Assembly (NCBI RefSeq): GCF_000787575.1
Contig: NW_012236525.1
Location: 821,686-885,685, forward strand
DNA length: 64,000 nt
From: Acytostelium subglobosum LB1
Taxonomy: Eukaryota > Evosea > Eumycetozoa > Acytosteliales > Acytosteliaceae
Direction of reading: 5' to 3'
Part shown: in pieces, positions 47,442-59,526 of the stretch
Layout of the letters: each line of letters opens with the position of its first letter
Numbering within the stretch: the first letter of the stretch is position 1
Program-made: the position numbers and the translations under genes
The notes under the pieces: model-generated
Databases searched by the model: none
What the model was told of the DNA's origin: nothing
What the model saw: the letters and a program-made list of their open reading frames with translations, nothing else

Positions 47442-49544
47442 TTATAGTGCCAAGGAATCAACAACCTTTTTGCAGATGATGCTGTAGCCCCAGAGGTCTC
47501 CGGTAAGACGACGGAACTTGATACCCTTCATGTCAGTGCCACTGACACGACACATCTCAATCTCGAAGCTGATTCGGATGTCATTGCACATTGAGTCCTC
47601 GATGATGGTCTCACACTCAAACACGGTGCTTCCAGTTGCTAGAGTGCCTTGGATCACGAGCATTCCCAAGGTGTCATCGATCTTCTTGGTCAACTCGTTG
47701 ACAGACATTGTGGTGGTGGTTCCAAATGTGAAGGGTCCCTTGACCGAGCGCAGCTTAAGTGCGCTCTTGGTGCGCTGCTTGCGGAGGACTCGAGAGACAA
47801 TGTCCTCCAGGTGGAACTTGAGCTTGCGGGGCGAGGTGGTCGCGCCCGCTGGGAACTCACCCGACGACGACATCGTTGGCGTCGACGGGTCGCTCATGCT
47901 CTCAGCCTGGAGGGGCATCTTCTTCTTGAACAGCTGTGAGAATCGGTGCGACTTGAGTGAGTTGGGCGCCGAGGTTGGATAGCCAGAGGGCGATCCAGGT
48001 GCAGACATTGGCGAGGATGGCGAGGTCGAGCAAGATTGAGTGCTCAGACGCGAGGTCGCCGGACTCAGCGCAGATGGCGAGGCGACGCCGGCCGGCGAGC
48101 CCATCATCGACAAGCTTCCCATCAGGTCTGGACTGCTACATCCAGCGCTGTTGTTGGAAGAAGGTGTGGAAGCGCCACAACCACCTCGTGGTGATGATGG
48201 TGTCGACATTGTTGGAGTACTGCTGCGCAATGGTATTTGAATTGGAATGGCAATGGGACGCGAGGGTACACGCTGGCTGCCGGTGGATGGTGTGGTAGTG
48301 GTGGATGATGGGTTTGAGTTTGAGGTTGAGTTTGAGTCGCCAGCTTGACCAGCTGATGTTGAAGTTGATGCACTGGCTGATGATGGATGATAATCAGCAC
48401 CATCACAAACAACATGTGATGATGAAGATGATCTCATATGCTTATGAGCATACTCATCATCTGGCTCCATATCATATCCCTTGTTGACCCATGGATGACT
48501 CTTCACCTCTGACATCTTTGCGCGATCCAAAGGATTGGCCACGATCATTCGGTTGATCAAACTCTTCACCTCTGATGTTTGATTGATTAAGTTAGTAATG
48601 TTGATTGATTGATTGATGGAAGGAGTGATGCATACCATTGGACACGAGGACTTTGGATGGGTAGGCAAAGTCACCTTTGAGTAGACGATCGATGCCCTCT
48701 ACTTGGACACCATCGGTTAGGCTCCAGGGTAGTTGTCCGGTGACCATCGCGTAGAGGATGACTCCACAACTCCAAATATCTACTTCAGTTCCAATATACT
48801 TCTTCTCCAACAATATCTCTGGTGGTGCATATACTGGTGATCCACAGAATGTTGATAACAAACTACCTGGCTTTGATATACTACTATATCCAAAGTCTAG
48901 AAATGATTGATTGATGTGAGTGGAATGATTCCAAATATTTATGATTGATTGTTTGAATGATACATACCACTGATCTTAATATTTCCATGATCGTCTATGA
49001 GTAGGTTCTCTAACTTGAGGTCGCGATGGCAAATGTTTTGTGAGTGGCAGTATATCAGACCAGCGAGGATCTGGCGGAAGAACTTGCGTGCCTCACGCTC
49101 AGATAGACGTCCACGCGCAACTATATAATCAAAGAGCTCACCACCGGTCACCAACTCAAGTACCAAGCACACTCTATTCTGCTCATCATCGTATACAGAA
49201 TCATAGAGTTGGATGATATGATCGTGGCGCAACATCTTTAGGATGGATATCTCACGGTCCACTTCACGGCGCTCTTTGGACCGGCGGGGCTTGGTGATCT
49301 TTATGGCAACCTTCTTGCCAGAGTGTATATGTGTGGCGGTCTTGACCTTGCTGGATGTGCCCGAGCCAATCGTCTTGCCCAGGACATATTCGCCCAGCAT
49401 CTTTATCTGCTTCCTTGGTGCACCTCCCGCACCATTATACATAGTGGGTGGGGCACGGACATTGGAGCAACTGCTGGACAGCATCGAATAATCTTGGATC
49501 GGCTCCAAGTTGTTAAGACAAGGGTTGGCTATCAGGGATGTCAT
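47442..49544 (-). CDS. KIN1/MARK/PAR-1-type serine/threonine kinase with KA1 domain
   Basis: Exons 48968-49544, 48636-48896 and 47442-48571 join in phase 1 to give 655 aa. The kinase domain (about 53-340) shows the Gly loop [10 protein letters not shown]82 in [15 protein letters not shown] (D175), DFG at 193-195, and an activation segment [15 protein letters not shown] whose Thr matches the LKB1-type site of AMPK-related kinases. WVNKGYD after the domain resembles fungal Kin1/Kin2. A Ser/Pro-rich disordered region follows, then a C-terminal KA1 domain (about 560-655), which binds membrane phospholipids or inhibits the kinase. Kinases of this group control polarity and microtubules. It is complete, with all motifs intact. 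I saw no UBA domain. Confidence 0.9.
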
Positions 49545-52500
49545 TGCTTGTTCTTAGGATTGATTATATATTAGATGGATGTTTGATTATGTATAATATT
49601 ACAACAGGGTCTTTGTTGGAAAGTTGGAAGTTGGAAGTTGATCAATTATTAAACTTCATGGAAATGATTGATTGATTGATTGATTGATTAATTATGTTTG
49701 ATTGAATGAGTGGAGGGATGGATGGATGAGGTGGAAGTGGAGGTTGGAATGTGGACGAGATTGAGATGGGAGATGGAAACTGGTTGGATATAAATATGGT
49801 AGACGGAAAAGAAATAACAAGAGGAGGTGGAAGCAGGAGATAGATAGAAGGATGGCGACCCAACAACAAGCTTAAGCTGTTGCTGTTTTAAACAACCAAA
49901 AACAAAAGCAAAGTCGTCAAGTTGAATGACTGAATGGAAGAATGTGTAGATATTATAACTACCTAGCTACCTCTAACCATTCGATCATTCATTCATTCAG
50001 TCCCATTCGATGAGTAGATGGTGCCCCATTGGAACACCAGCTGGATGGATTGATGGTTGGAAGTTGCAAGGGATGGTCAACACATCCTTGTCCAATCCTC
50101 CACCTCTCGTATATTGGATGATTGTTTGATTGATTGAATGAATGAATGAGTGAGTGAGAGATGTGGCGGACGATATAGGGTCGCGTTCGACCAGACCACT
50201 CGACAACTCTGAAGTTGGTGACAGGTGTTTGTTGAGTTGGTGGTATTAGTTTGAATGAATGAATGAGGTGTATAAGCATTGCATCACCTTCGACGATACA
50301 TCATTCCACATTCATTCAACTTATAAGTTGTTGTTGTAGATGTTATTGTTGTTGTTGTTGTTGTTGGTTGTTGTTGGCTGTTGTTGTCGCTGTTGCTACT
50401 GCTCATGCTACTGATATTGCCAGTGTTGAGGGAGATGGTGTAGATGAGGCCCACCTTTCAAAGGAAGATGGAAGCGATAACATCCGACTGTGTTGTTAAT
50501 GGATGGGTGATGATGATGTAGATGTGTGGGTGGGTGTGTTTGATGATGACCACACTGATCAGGTGATTGATTGTCAACAGACCCCAGGTGGCGTGGTGTG
50601 TGAGAGTGTGCGAGGGGTATTTGTTGACAAGTTAGCTGGAAACAGTTGAAATAATCCTGGGTCGTCGCTGCAGCGAGGAGCTTCCATTCTAGCCCTCCAA
50701 CTACCTATTACTTAAAAGTGATATATAGATGGATGTTTGAAATGGGTAGGTGGCTTATGACAATGTCGAAGGAGTTTCACGCGACTCCTCCATGCATGCA
50801 CAAAGTAGGTGTTGACCGCATTGGCAATACCTCCCCATTAGGATGTTTAAAGGTAGCGCATTTTGGGATATGATAATGGGTCGACTACTATTAATTCAAG
50901 ACATGTCATCATGAGGATGAGGTTATATATAGGCTCCAGAAGATGGAACATGGCAACATGGCAACAAGAGTAGATTCGAATGAATGACCCTACTCTTACA
51001 TAATATTGATGGTTATGCTGTTGGATGATTATTGTGAAGGTGAACGTGGATTGATTGAATAATAATAATAATATATACTTACTAATAATAATAATATTAT
51101 CAACTCCAGTTGAGAATATTGAGGCTGGATTATTTTGAAAGGAGGAAGAGGGAAGAGAAAAAGAGAAGGGTTGAATTATTAGGTTGTTATAAATATTGAC
51201 TGGAAGGATGGATGATTCTCCGGGTACGATTGCTAGTTGGAATCAGAAATGGATAGGATGCCTTTTACATCGAATGAATAGTTTCGCATAAGGTTGACGC
51301 CGGAGCAGATGCGGATAATGGGTGCTGATGCTGCCCTTATTATAATACAACCTCAACTCCAACTTCAAATCATTGGCAATATGTTGCCAGCCAGCCTGGT
51401 CTGGCGTGACGTGATTGCTTTAAACAACTACTCTATGAGCCGGCTTCATGACTGACTGACTGACGGGATGTGTGATATCTGAATTGACTACTAGTAAGGA
51501 TTGTGGAATTAGTTGCCATTCATTCATGTTGACGCTTCAGAACAATGTAGTGTTGATTCTGCCATAGAATGTTTGATCAAGGAGTAGTAGAGTGTGCCAC
51601 TCACCGCATTGACCGCACCACCAATCCACACTCTCCCTCCCTCACACTCTACACTACAGTCCACTCAGTTGCCAACAACCACATCAATCACATGACTTCT
51701 GGTTGTTGGTGATTGAATGTGAGTGAGTGAGTGAGTGAGTGTGAGTGATTGATTGAATGTGTAAATGAGTGTGTGTGAGATTGACGCCCGCCCTCTGACA
51801 GGTGATGGAATGTGAGAACAGGGACGGCCTGCGAAGCGACGGAGAGGGTTTGCGTATAAGCGCCAACGATTGAGGATTCCGACAGTCAAAGATATAAGAG
51901 ATGAATGGTATAATAATTGTTGGTTGAGTTTGAGGAGTTCCCACTGTTGTTGTTGTTGTTGGTGTTGATGTTGGTAATGTGTCGGTGCCTAGCATCGTCA
52001 ACTCGCCTTCCACGTAGAATGGTTGGTTCGCATTGAGATGGATGTTGCCAAGCTATACACTAGCCGGACGGCACAACAAGGTCGTACGTGATGGTGATTC
52101 CGATGTTCCAAGATGTATCTAATCTCATTCATTCTTTCTTTCTTTACCTTTGTTCCTTCATGTTGTCAAAGACGACTTGTGTATGTGATTGGTATGGTTA
52201 CCTTGCTAATGTTGCCGCGGCCTGTTGTCTGTTGTTTGTTTTGTTTGTTGTTGGAAGGTTGTACTCATTCCACAAATGTTGATGTTGGTAACAAGGTTGA
52301 AGGATGTTGGATGAAAGCTTAGATAAGATTGTAGGTCCCTGGTGCTCACAATCACGATTGGGTAATAAGATTAGACATCGATTCTCTTTGTTGTGATCAA
52401 GGTTATTAGATCCAGGTCATGTCTGCTCAAACTCTCCCTCCATCAATGGACTTCGTAGGACTACTTTAGTTAGGCAACACCAACATCAACCTTTAAGGTT

Positions 52501-52759
52501 GTGATCAAGTTTATGACATGTCTGGTCTTGTAGTACCTATGATAGTGATCTGATAAACTATAATGTATTTGTATATAGGGTATAGAGTTAGTATTACAAC
52601 TAACAACAATTACACATATGTTCAATGAGAGGTAACAAGAAACAATGCTAATGGTTGTTGTGGGTGGGTTGAAGAGACAAGTGAAGGGAGTTGATCAAAG
52701 AGACACACTGTGTCAAACATCTAATCATTCATTCATATACATACACTACATATAACAGC
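49545..52759. other. Gene-poor region (about 3.2 kb)
   Basis: This region lies between the divergent kinase and third hexosaminidase genes. It contains TGAT/TGAA runs (49660-49720, 50130-50160), a TTG repeat (50330-50400), a purine-rich block (51130-51175) and CA/TC-rich stretches. The only coding-like hint is on the minus strand at about 51900-52130 (see findings). Open frames such as 50263-50499 arise from the repeats. It presumably holds both promoters and perhaps an unrecognised RNA. Confidence 0.4.
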
Positions 52760-54532
52760 ATGTATTATAAGTCTTCATTATCATTATTATTACTATTAAT
52801 TATTACATGTACATTAGTAAAAGAGATAAGATGTTTGAATGAAGAAGTTGATAAAGTTATACCTTCGTCTTTAAAGTTATACCCTCGTCCTATATGGATG
52901 ACGGCGTCCAACAATACATTGGAATGTGTAAGGATTGAACTGGATACAAAGTTACGGTTTAATGGTAGTTGGTCATTGTTGGAAAGACAAGCTATTAGAA
53001 CATTCTATCATTCATTCTTTACCTTTCCAAAGAATGTTGTCAACAAAAGATCGGCTGAACAGACTACTGAGGTACCCTTGCCCAAACAACAATACAAAGG
53101 ACTACCAATCAGTATTAATCGAGGCTTAAGCAATGGATCTATGGATACCAGAGTACCGAATGGAAGTAATGAAGGTTATGAACTTGAGGTCAACAACAAG
53201 CATATTGTAATTACATCTTCTACTTCATTTGGAGCCATGAATGCAATCAAGTCATTGGTACAATCTGCAAATACATATACTCTGGATAATAATCAAGGTG
53301 TCCTTTGTGTGGCTAATCTGCCACTGCATATCCGTGATGAACCATGGTTGGACTACAGAGGCTTGCTGATCGACACTGGACGTTACTACTTTGATGTCGA
53401 CTTCATCAAGTCTATAATAAGAGGAATGAGCCTACTCAAATTGAATGCTCTACATTGGCATATAACAGATGATCAATCATTTCCCCTTGAAGTACCCAAG
53501 TATCCCAACCTACATGGCAATGGAGCTGGTCATCTTGGGTTCATCCACAACAACATCACCTATAATCCAAAGTTCCGCTACTACAACCATGAGGACATAA
53601 TCGACATTGTGGAGTACGCCAGAGTGCATGGAGTTCGTGTGATACCAGAGGTAGACATGCCTGCCCATGCCAGATCATGGGGATTAGGATACAACATCAC
53701 GGCTCAATGTCCAAACTATGTTAGATCACGACACAACAATCTCAATCTAGACTACACTGTCAACCTACCATTGGACATCTCCAAACAGGAGACTTACGAC
53801 GTCATCCAGCAGGTGCTATCCACCCTGGCTCTACTATTCCCTGACCCATACGTTCATATTGGTGGAGACGAGGTGCCACTCGATTGCTGGCGCGAGGATT
53901 CAAATATGTCCAAACGAATGCTAGATCTTGGATATGTTGACAGCAGTACATACCTATCATACTACTACAAACGAATGTTCCCTTTGATTCGTTCTACATT
54001 TGATACTGCCGCCTCTACTCCTGGAAAGAAGAAAGTCATCATATGGGAGGACAGTTTCCAGGATGTTGTAACAAGCTTGGACTGCAAGGAATGTGTGTAT
54101 CAAGTCTGGAAAGGACCAAAGGAGTTGGAGAACATACAGAACTCAAACAAACCTGTTATATATAGTTATGGACACTATCTGGATCCATCCTATCAGAGCT
54201 GCCGTCACTTCAAAGACTGTTATGAAGGTGCCACAATATTGGACAAAAACAAGATTATTGGCGTGGAAGCATGTGCCTGGGAGATGACCCAGAGACGCTC
54301 GCGCTCCACCGAGAAGGATGCAAGTGTTGTTGAGCGTGGCTTTGATCAGAGAGTATGGCACAGATTGATTGCCATTGCCGAACGACTCTGGTCTGGCCAA
54401 GAGCCACTCTCCAACAATACCATTGATCGTGCTGTTGCCATGGCTCGTCTACTTCAGCGCCAAGGTGTGGATACATCGTCCTCATCCCAAACAATCAAAA
54501 GGATAACAAACAACCAGAAGGAATACAACTGA
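52760..54532 (+). CDS. Beta-N-acetylhexosaminidase (GH20), copy 3, diverged
   Basis: A single exon of 590 aa from the ATG at 52760. A signal peptide (MYYKSSLSLLLLLIITCTLVKEIRC) is followed by a longer, more variable N-terminal domain than in copies 1 and 2. Barrel markers are present: YRGLLIDTGRYYF, LHWHITDDQSFPLEV, VIPEVDMPAHARSWGLGYN, the catalytic D370-E371 in YVHIGGDEVPLDCW, and IAERLWSGQE. The GGExxxW element reads GVEACAWEMTQRRSRS, with an insertion after it. It probably still cleaves amino-sugars, perhaps with different preference. It lacks the intron seen in the other two copies, so it is a distant paralogue or arose by loss of the intron. Confidence 0.9.
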   Translation: MYYKSSLSLLLLLIITCTLVKEIRCLNEEVDKVIPSSLKLYPRPIWMTASNNTLECVRIELDTKLRFNGSWSLLERQAIRTFYHSFFTFPKNVVNKRSAEQTTEVPLPKQQYKGLPISINRGLSNGSMDTRVPNGSNEGYELEVNNKHIVITSSTSFGAMNAIKSLVQSANTYTLDNNQGVLCVANLPLHIRDEPWLDYRGLLIDTGRYYFDVDFIKSIIRGMSLLKLNALHWHITDDQSFPLEVPKYPNLHGNGAGHLGFIHNNITYNPKFRYYNHEDIIDIVEYARVHGVRVIPEVDMPAHARSWGLGYNITAQCPNYVRSRHNNLNLDYTVNLPLDISKQETYDVIQQVLSTLALLFPDPYVHIGGDEVPLDCWREDSNMSKRMLDLGYVDSSTYLSYYYKRMFPLIRSTFDTAASTPGKKKVIIWEDSFQDVVTSLDCKECVYQVWKGPKELENIQNSNKPVIYSYGHYLDPSYQSCRHFKDCYEGATILDKNKIIGVEACAWEMTQRRSRSTEKDASVVERGFDQRVWHRLIAIAERLWSGQEPLSNNTIDRAVAMARLLQRQGVDTSSSSQTIKRITNNQKEYN

Positions 54533-54696
54533 TCAGTTGACTGTCCTGACTGATTGATTGATTGAATGGATCATTGACTCTAGTTGTAGTGTATGGTGTT
54601 GATACGTTCGTTTGCCATTTTTTATTACAAACCTGTCTGCTGCTTGCTGCTACATGCTGCCGCCGCTGCTGCCTGTGTTGTTGTCTGTCCTGTCCA

Positions 54697-55761
54697 TTAC
54701 TTTGAACGACCGATCTGGAAGGAGACGCAGGTGGTGTGATCCATCTTGCCAGGATACTCTCTGTAGTCGACGGGTTGCTTCTTGTTGGGGAACTTCTCCA
54801 TGTAGTCGCGCGACCTGTGCGTCACTTTTGCGCAATGGTCTATCAGCTTCTTGGTGATCTCGGACGGGGCCACGCGGCCGCTTCCAAACACAATCTCCTC
54901 GAGTAGCTTCTTCATGTACATTGACTTGGTCTTGAGGAGCTCCTCGTGGCTCAACTCCTCCCAGCCGTGTGCGTTGATGTTTAGCTCGGCCGGCAGCTTG
55001 CCCAGCATCACCGGGTCGAGGTTGTCGTGCACGCCGTCCGACACGATGACGGCAATGTCGTTCTCCTCGCAGAACGTGAAGTACAGCTTTAGGTTGCGCA
55101 GGTCGGGCCAGCCCTGGCCGATGTATGGACCGAGACGGCCGCCTGGGTCGCGCGTGTCGGTAATGTTGAATCTGTTGCCGCTGGTGACGTCGGTGGCCTC
55201 GCGCCTCTTCATCGATAGCAGGAATGCCTTGCAGTCGCCAACGCTGGCGCACAGGAAGCCCCAGCGGGGCGGAGCGCCACTGTCGTCCTCCAGCTCCATG
55301 ACCAGGCCGCCTAGCAGCGTCGTCGTGCCGGCCTCCCATATGTCTGATTTGCCCTGGATGATCTTGTTGTGCGCCTCACAAAAGGCGCGCAGCAGGTAGT
55401 GGCCTGCGTCGTGTAGTGTCTGTATCTCTGATTGTCGCTGGTCAAAGTATTGGGCAAAGGCGGCGATTGCGTCGCAGGCAGCCATCACCGGACGGCGGCC
55501 CCAGTTGCAGCCGTCGGCCACGGCCATTATAGCGCGGTTTCTGTGCACCTGTACATATAGCTTGTCGGCGATTGGGTCGCCATCCTTCTCGCCGCAGGGC
55601 AGCAGCGGATAGGTGGATATTGAGCGTGTCGAGAGGAATGCTTCGTCCGTATCGCCTTCGACCCTCAGCACCGACTGTCCACTCTTTATATTTACAACTC
55701 TGCACTGTGGCAGCTGGTCGTACTGCAACACAACGATTGGTTGTTGACTCTTTGTTGACAT
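54697..55761 (-). CDS. PP2C-family (PPM-type) protein phosphatase
   Basis: A single exon of 354 aa. PPM metal-site elements are seen: VADGCNWG (D83, G84), GTTTLLGGLV, ASVGDCKAFLLS (D176) and VIVSDGVHDNLDP (D242). The usual DGHGG reads DGCNWGRR, which is the form of a less studied PP2C-like group. Since the aspartates are kept, the protein probably still binds metal and removes phosphate from Ser/Thr. There is no membrane segment or targeting signal, so it is likely cytosolic. The codons are much more GC-rich than the flanks. Substrate unknown. Confidence 0.82.
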   Translation of the reverse strand: MSTKSQQPIVVLQYDQLPQCRVVNIKSGQSVLRVEGDTDEAFLSTRSISTYPLLPCGEKDGDPIADKLYVQVHRNRAIMAVADGCNWGRRPVMAACDAIAAFAQYFDQRQSEIQTLHDAGHYLLRAFCEAHNKIIQGKSDIWEAGTTTLLGGLVMELEDDSGAPPRWGFLCASVGDCKAFLLSMKRREATDVTSGNRFNITDTRDPGGRLGPYIGQGWPDLRNLKLYFTFCEENDIAVIVSDGVHDNLDPVMLGKLPAELNINAHGWEELSHEELLKTKSMYMKKLLEEIVFGSGRVAPSEITKKLIDHCAKVTHRSRDYMEKFPNKKQPVDYREYPGKMDHTTCVSFQIGRSK

Positions 55762-58700
55762 TATATATATATAAATCTCCTCTTTCTATCTATCTCTCTC
55801 TTTGTTCTCTCTCTATCTCTTTATCTCTTTATCTCTCTGTCTTATCTATCTCTTTGTAAGTGTATGTATGTATGTTTGAATGAATGAATGTTGTATGATA
55901 TGTATATTATAAATATGATTGATTACGCCCCTGTCTATCTACTCTTACTAATACTACTACTATTACTGTTACTACTATTATTACTACAGCAGTTTAAAAT
56001 CTAACTAATATACAATGATGTTGATTATCGCGCGATGTTATGTGATTGATTGAATGATTGAATTGATTGAATTGATTGATTGAATGAATGTTGTTGTGTG
56101 AATGAATGTTATGCTGCGTATTATCAATCAATGAATGAATGAATGTATGAAACCTGTCGTTGCAACTCGCGTTTGTGTCTTATCAAATGACGTGGCGATA
56201 TAACTGTTTGATTATAAATGATTATAAAGTAAAGTAAGTACTTCTGTTCTTTGTTCCCTGACTATCTATCCGTTGTTTATCATCAGGCTGATAAATTATT
56301 ATTATTATTATTATGTGTTATTGTTATTGTTGTTATTGTTATTGTTATGATGGGGAGAGTTATATCTCTACAAGATGTAGATGGAATGGAATGGATGATT
56401 GATGATGTGCGTGATATGACCTTGCGAACGCACTTTGTGCTTTTGGCTTTGGTCCCACCCAACCTACTTGTGTTTGTGCTTTTTTGTTCTTTGTGGATGT
56501 TGTCCGAAAATTAAAAAAAAAAAGAGTTGTTGTGATGAATGAATGACAGAGTGTGCTTCTTTGATGAGCTGTAATCTCTTCTTCTCTTTCTTTCTATCTC
56601 TCTATCTATGTTTATGTGTAGGTAAAGGTTGTTGTTGTTGATGTTGTTCTATTCTAATCACAAACACAATCACTCACAGCACATAACACACTTGGATCTT
56701 TGCGTCTGTGTCGTGTTCTGTGTATGAATGAAATGAATGAAGGAGTGGAATGAATGAATGAATGAATGGTATTATTTTGGTTGTTCACACACATACTCAA
56801 TCACACTTTTGTTCAAGCATACACACTCTCTCTTTGCTTTGTTGAGTTGGTTGATGGATGGCGTCCAAACCATGTACACCCTACCTCACATACACACACA
56901 AACAATTTAAAAAAAATGATCAAAAAACGAACGCTTTTGCTAATGAGTGTGTGTGTAGTTTGTGATCCAATAATAGGCAGGCAACCTAGATTAGATCTTG
57001 TTATGTTATGTGTAGTGTACAGGTGGTCTTTGGTCGGTGATGACTGACTTGGCTAATCTCTCTTGCACAAGTCACGCAAGGGATCAAATGAGATCGTATG
57101 GATGATGACGATGATGGTCGGAACCCAAGCAAGGGAAGGGCGCGGGTACCTTACCTAATCACGATAATGACGAGTTGCGCCACGTTGATGTTGGTGCCGA
57201 TACGAAATACACTCTCAACCTGATTGGTTTATTGTTATTGAAAGACCTGACTGACTGGCTGATTAATGATAATATATATAATACTATGTATGTATGATTG
57301 TTTGAATGTATGTATGTATGAAGGTTTGTGAAGAATGCGAATGTCGAAGTTGCGTCTGTGGGTATTCTTTCCTTCCTCACACAAATGGTAAGGGTCATGT
57401 TTGGTCAGCCAGTTTGTTTGTTAGAAATGACTAGTCCATCCATCCCATTCTCGTTGTTGTTGTTGCTGTTGTTGTGTACAACACAACACACCTCCACTCT
57501 CCCGCTAGCAAATGCACAGATATTTGCTCAGTGAGCAAGTTAACCTGTTTGTTTATTTAGCGACTTTTTTGAATGTTGGCCGATATTTTGATGTGTTGGG
57601 GTGTCTGTCCATGGGCCATGGCACACGACCTCTTGGTGGACCCTTGGGCCAAGGCCTAAATCTGTAGAGATTGGGTGGGTTCCGCCAATCGGGTACACTC
57701 TGCCAACCTATCACATCAAACTCCACATGCAGGACACGTGCACAGACAAGACAACAACATTAATGCTTTGCTTTGAAGATGCAGGCCTCCATTTCACCTC
57801 GCTATTACTTGTATCCGTCAATGGAGGTAGGTTCAACGTTGATCAAAGGTTTGATCGAATGATAAGGTTGAGGAGAAGGATGGAATGATCGACCAAATCC
57901 AAAGGAGATGGAAGGGATGATCACCTAACAATCCAATCAGTCAATCTATCAATCCACTGACCAATCAAACAATCCTGTTTCATCATTCATACTAACGACT
58001 GCCAACGAACTAACTATCTACGTAGTTTCAACAACTATTATCTTTCCCATTGGGGAATGGATTTAAAACCATTGCCTAATCAAAGCATTGATCACGACCA
58101 ATTTCACTTAAACATCGGGTTTTGGGAAATGGCATTGGAGACACCGACGATCCGGAAGTGGAGTAAACCCAGGGGCAGGGAGTGGAGTGAACCCAGGAGG
58201 CAGGCGCGAGAAATTGAATGAATTGGACGAATGATTGGTTAAAGTCGTGCGGAACACGGTCCTTTCCATCCCAAGAAAGAAGGTTTCGTCTTTCACACTT
58301 GTGACGCGTTTGTAAAGAAAGGCGAGTGATGATGGTGATCCAAAGGCAAATCCATCTTTGTGCCAATGAGTTCTCTCTTGATTGAACTTTTATCGTTGTC
58401 CTGTTGTGTGAATAAAGGGAATGAGTGCTGATGGAGGAATGAAGGTATGGATGAATGAATGGTTTCGCAGGTAGCAAAACATGCAGACAGCAGCTCGTTG
58501 TTGGTGGGAAGATAAGTGATTGGATGGATGTGCGCCAACTACTTTCCGGGTGACGGGTCTTCATCCGTCTCACTCAGACATGTCTTGATGATGATTCGAC
58601 GACCCCATTGGCTACCACTGTGAGGTGATGGGCGACCCATCATCACCAGAGCGTGTTGAATTCACTCTGAGCACCGACCCTCTCTTTCGCCCATGAACTG

Positions 58701-59526
58701 ATCAAAACACACATTCGATCACCTCTCTCTCGCAATCATCACCAACCACCATTTAAAAAAAAATAATTTGACGAGACGTTTGGTGGGCCTCAAAGCGGAA
58801 CTTTTTTGTCCTCACGGCCAACCAATCAGGGTTGCTCTTTCCTTTCCTTCCCTTCTGATCACGTACATCACATCACCGCCACCATCATATCAGATTTATA
58901 TTTATATTTACATTACACGTACATACATAAGTAACATTATACATACATACCAATACAATACATATATAACAAACAATCATTATTTATATTTCACTCAACA
59001 CATGAGTACTTGTCCCAAGTCAATTTGATCGCGAAACATTCTAGATCTAGGTCTTATCTCTTCGAACAGACAATCATCTCAATCAATCCAATCAAATCCA
59101 ATCAATCTATCAAACAATCAATCACTTATCACTGATCTGGAATAACAATCACTTATCACTGATCACTGATCTGGAACCACACATTTCCACACACCACACC
59201 ACAACTATCCAGCCAGCCAGCCAATCAATCAATCAACTTTGGTCCAAACAAAACATAACTTCGATTAGACAACTGATTGATAGATATATATATATATCAT
59301 ACATACATACAGACACATATACCTTACGCGCATGCGTGTATAGCATCCAACATCCACAGCCAATCACTATTTATTCAAACAAACCTTTTCATTGTATATA
59401 CACAAACAACTTCTAGCTTCCAGCTTCCAACTACCCAAACTACCAAACTACCAACTACCAACTTCCAAACTTCCAAACTTCCGCCCCGCCACCAAGACAA
59501 AAAAACTATATCCAAAGAAATCAAGA
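55762..59526. other. Gene-poor region (about 3.8 kb) with possible structured RNA
   Basis: This region lies between the divergent PP2C and G-alpha genes. It has microsatellite-like TCTCTATC, GAATGAATG and ATACATAC runs. At 57600-57690 several short inverted repeats cluster (see findings). Before the G-alpha ATG there are direct repeats (CAATCACTTATCACTGATC twice, about 59110-59175) and CCAAACTA/CTTCCAAA repeats (59415-59485), probably 5' leader. No convincing coding frame: the open frames at 57601-57888 and minus 58076-58573 have no recognisable domain. Confidence 0.4.

Noticed and set aside
50263-50499. Small plus-strand frame rich in Cys and Val
   Set aside because: It is produced by a TTG/TGT repeat; the composition is that of the repeat and no domain is seen.
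51684-52013. Minus-strand 109-codon frame
   Set aside because: It opens on GTG and its second half reads through TCAC/CACT repeats. Only its first part (with the stretch upstream) looks coding-like and is noted as a possible relic.
49545-59526. Possible tRNA genes in the gene-poor stretches
   Set aside because: I looked for T-loop motifs of the GGTTCGAATCC type on both strands; none had a matching acceptor stem. A covariance search was not possible here.
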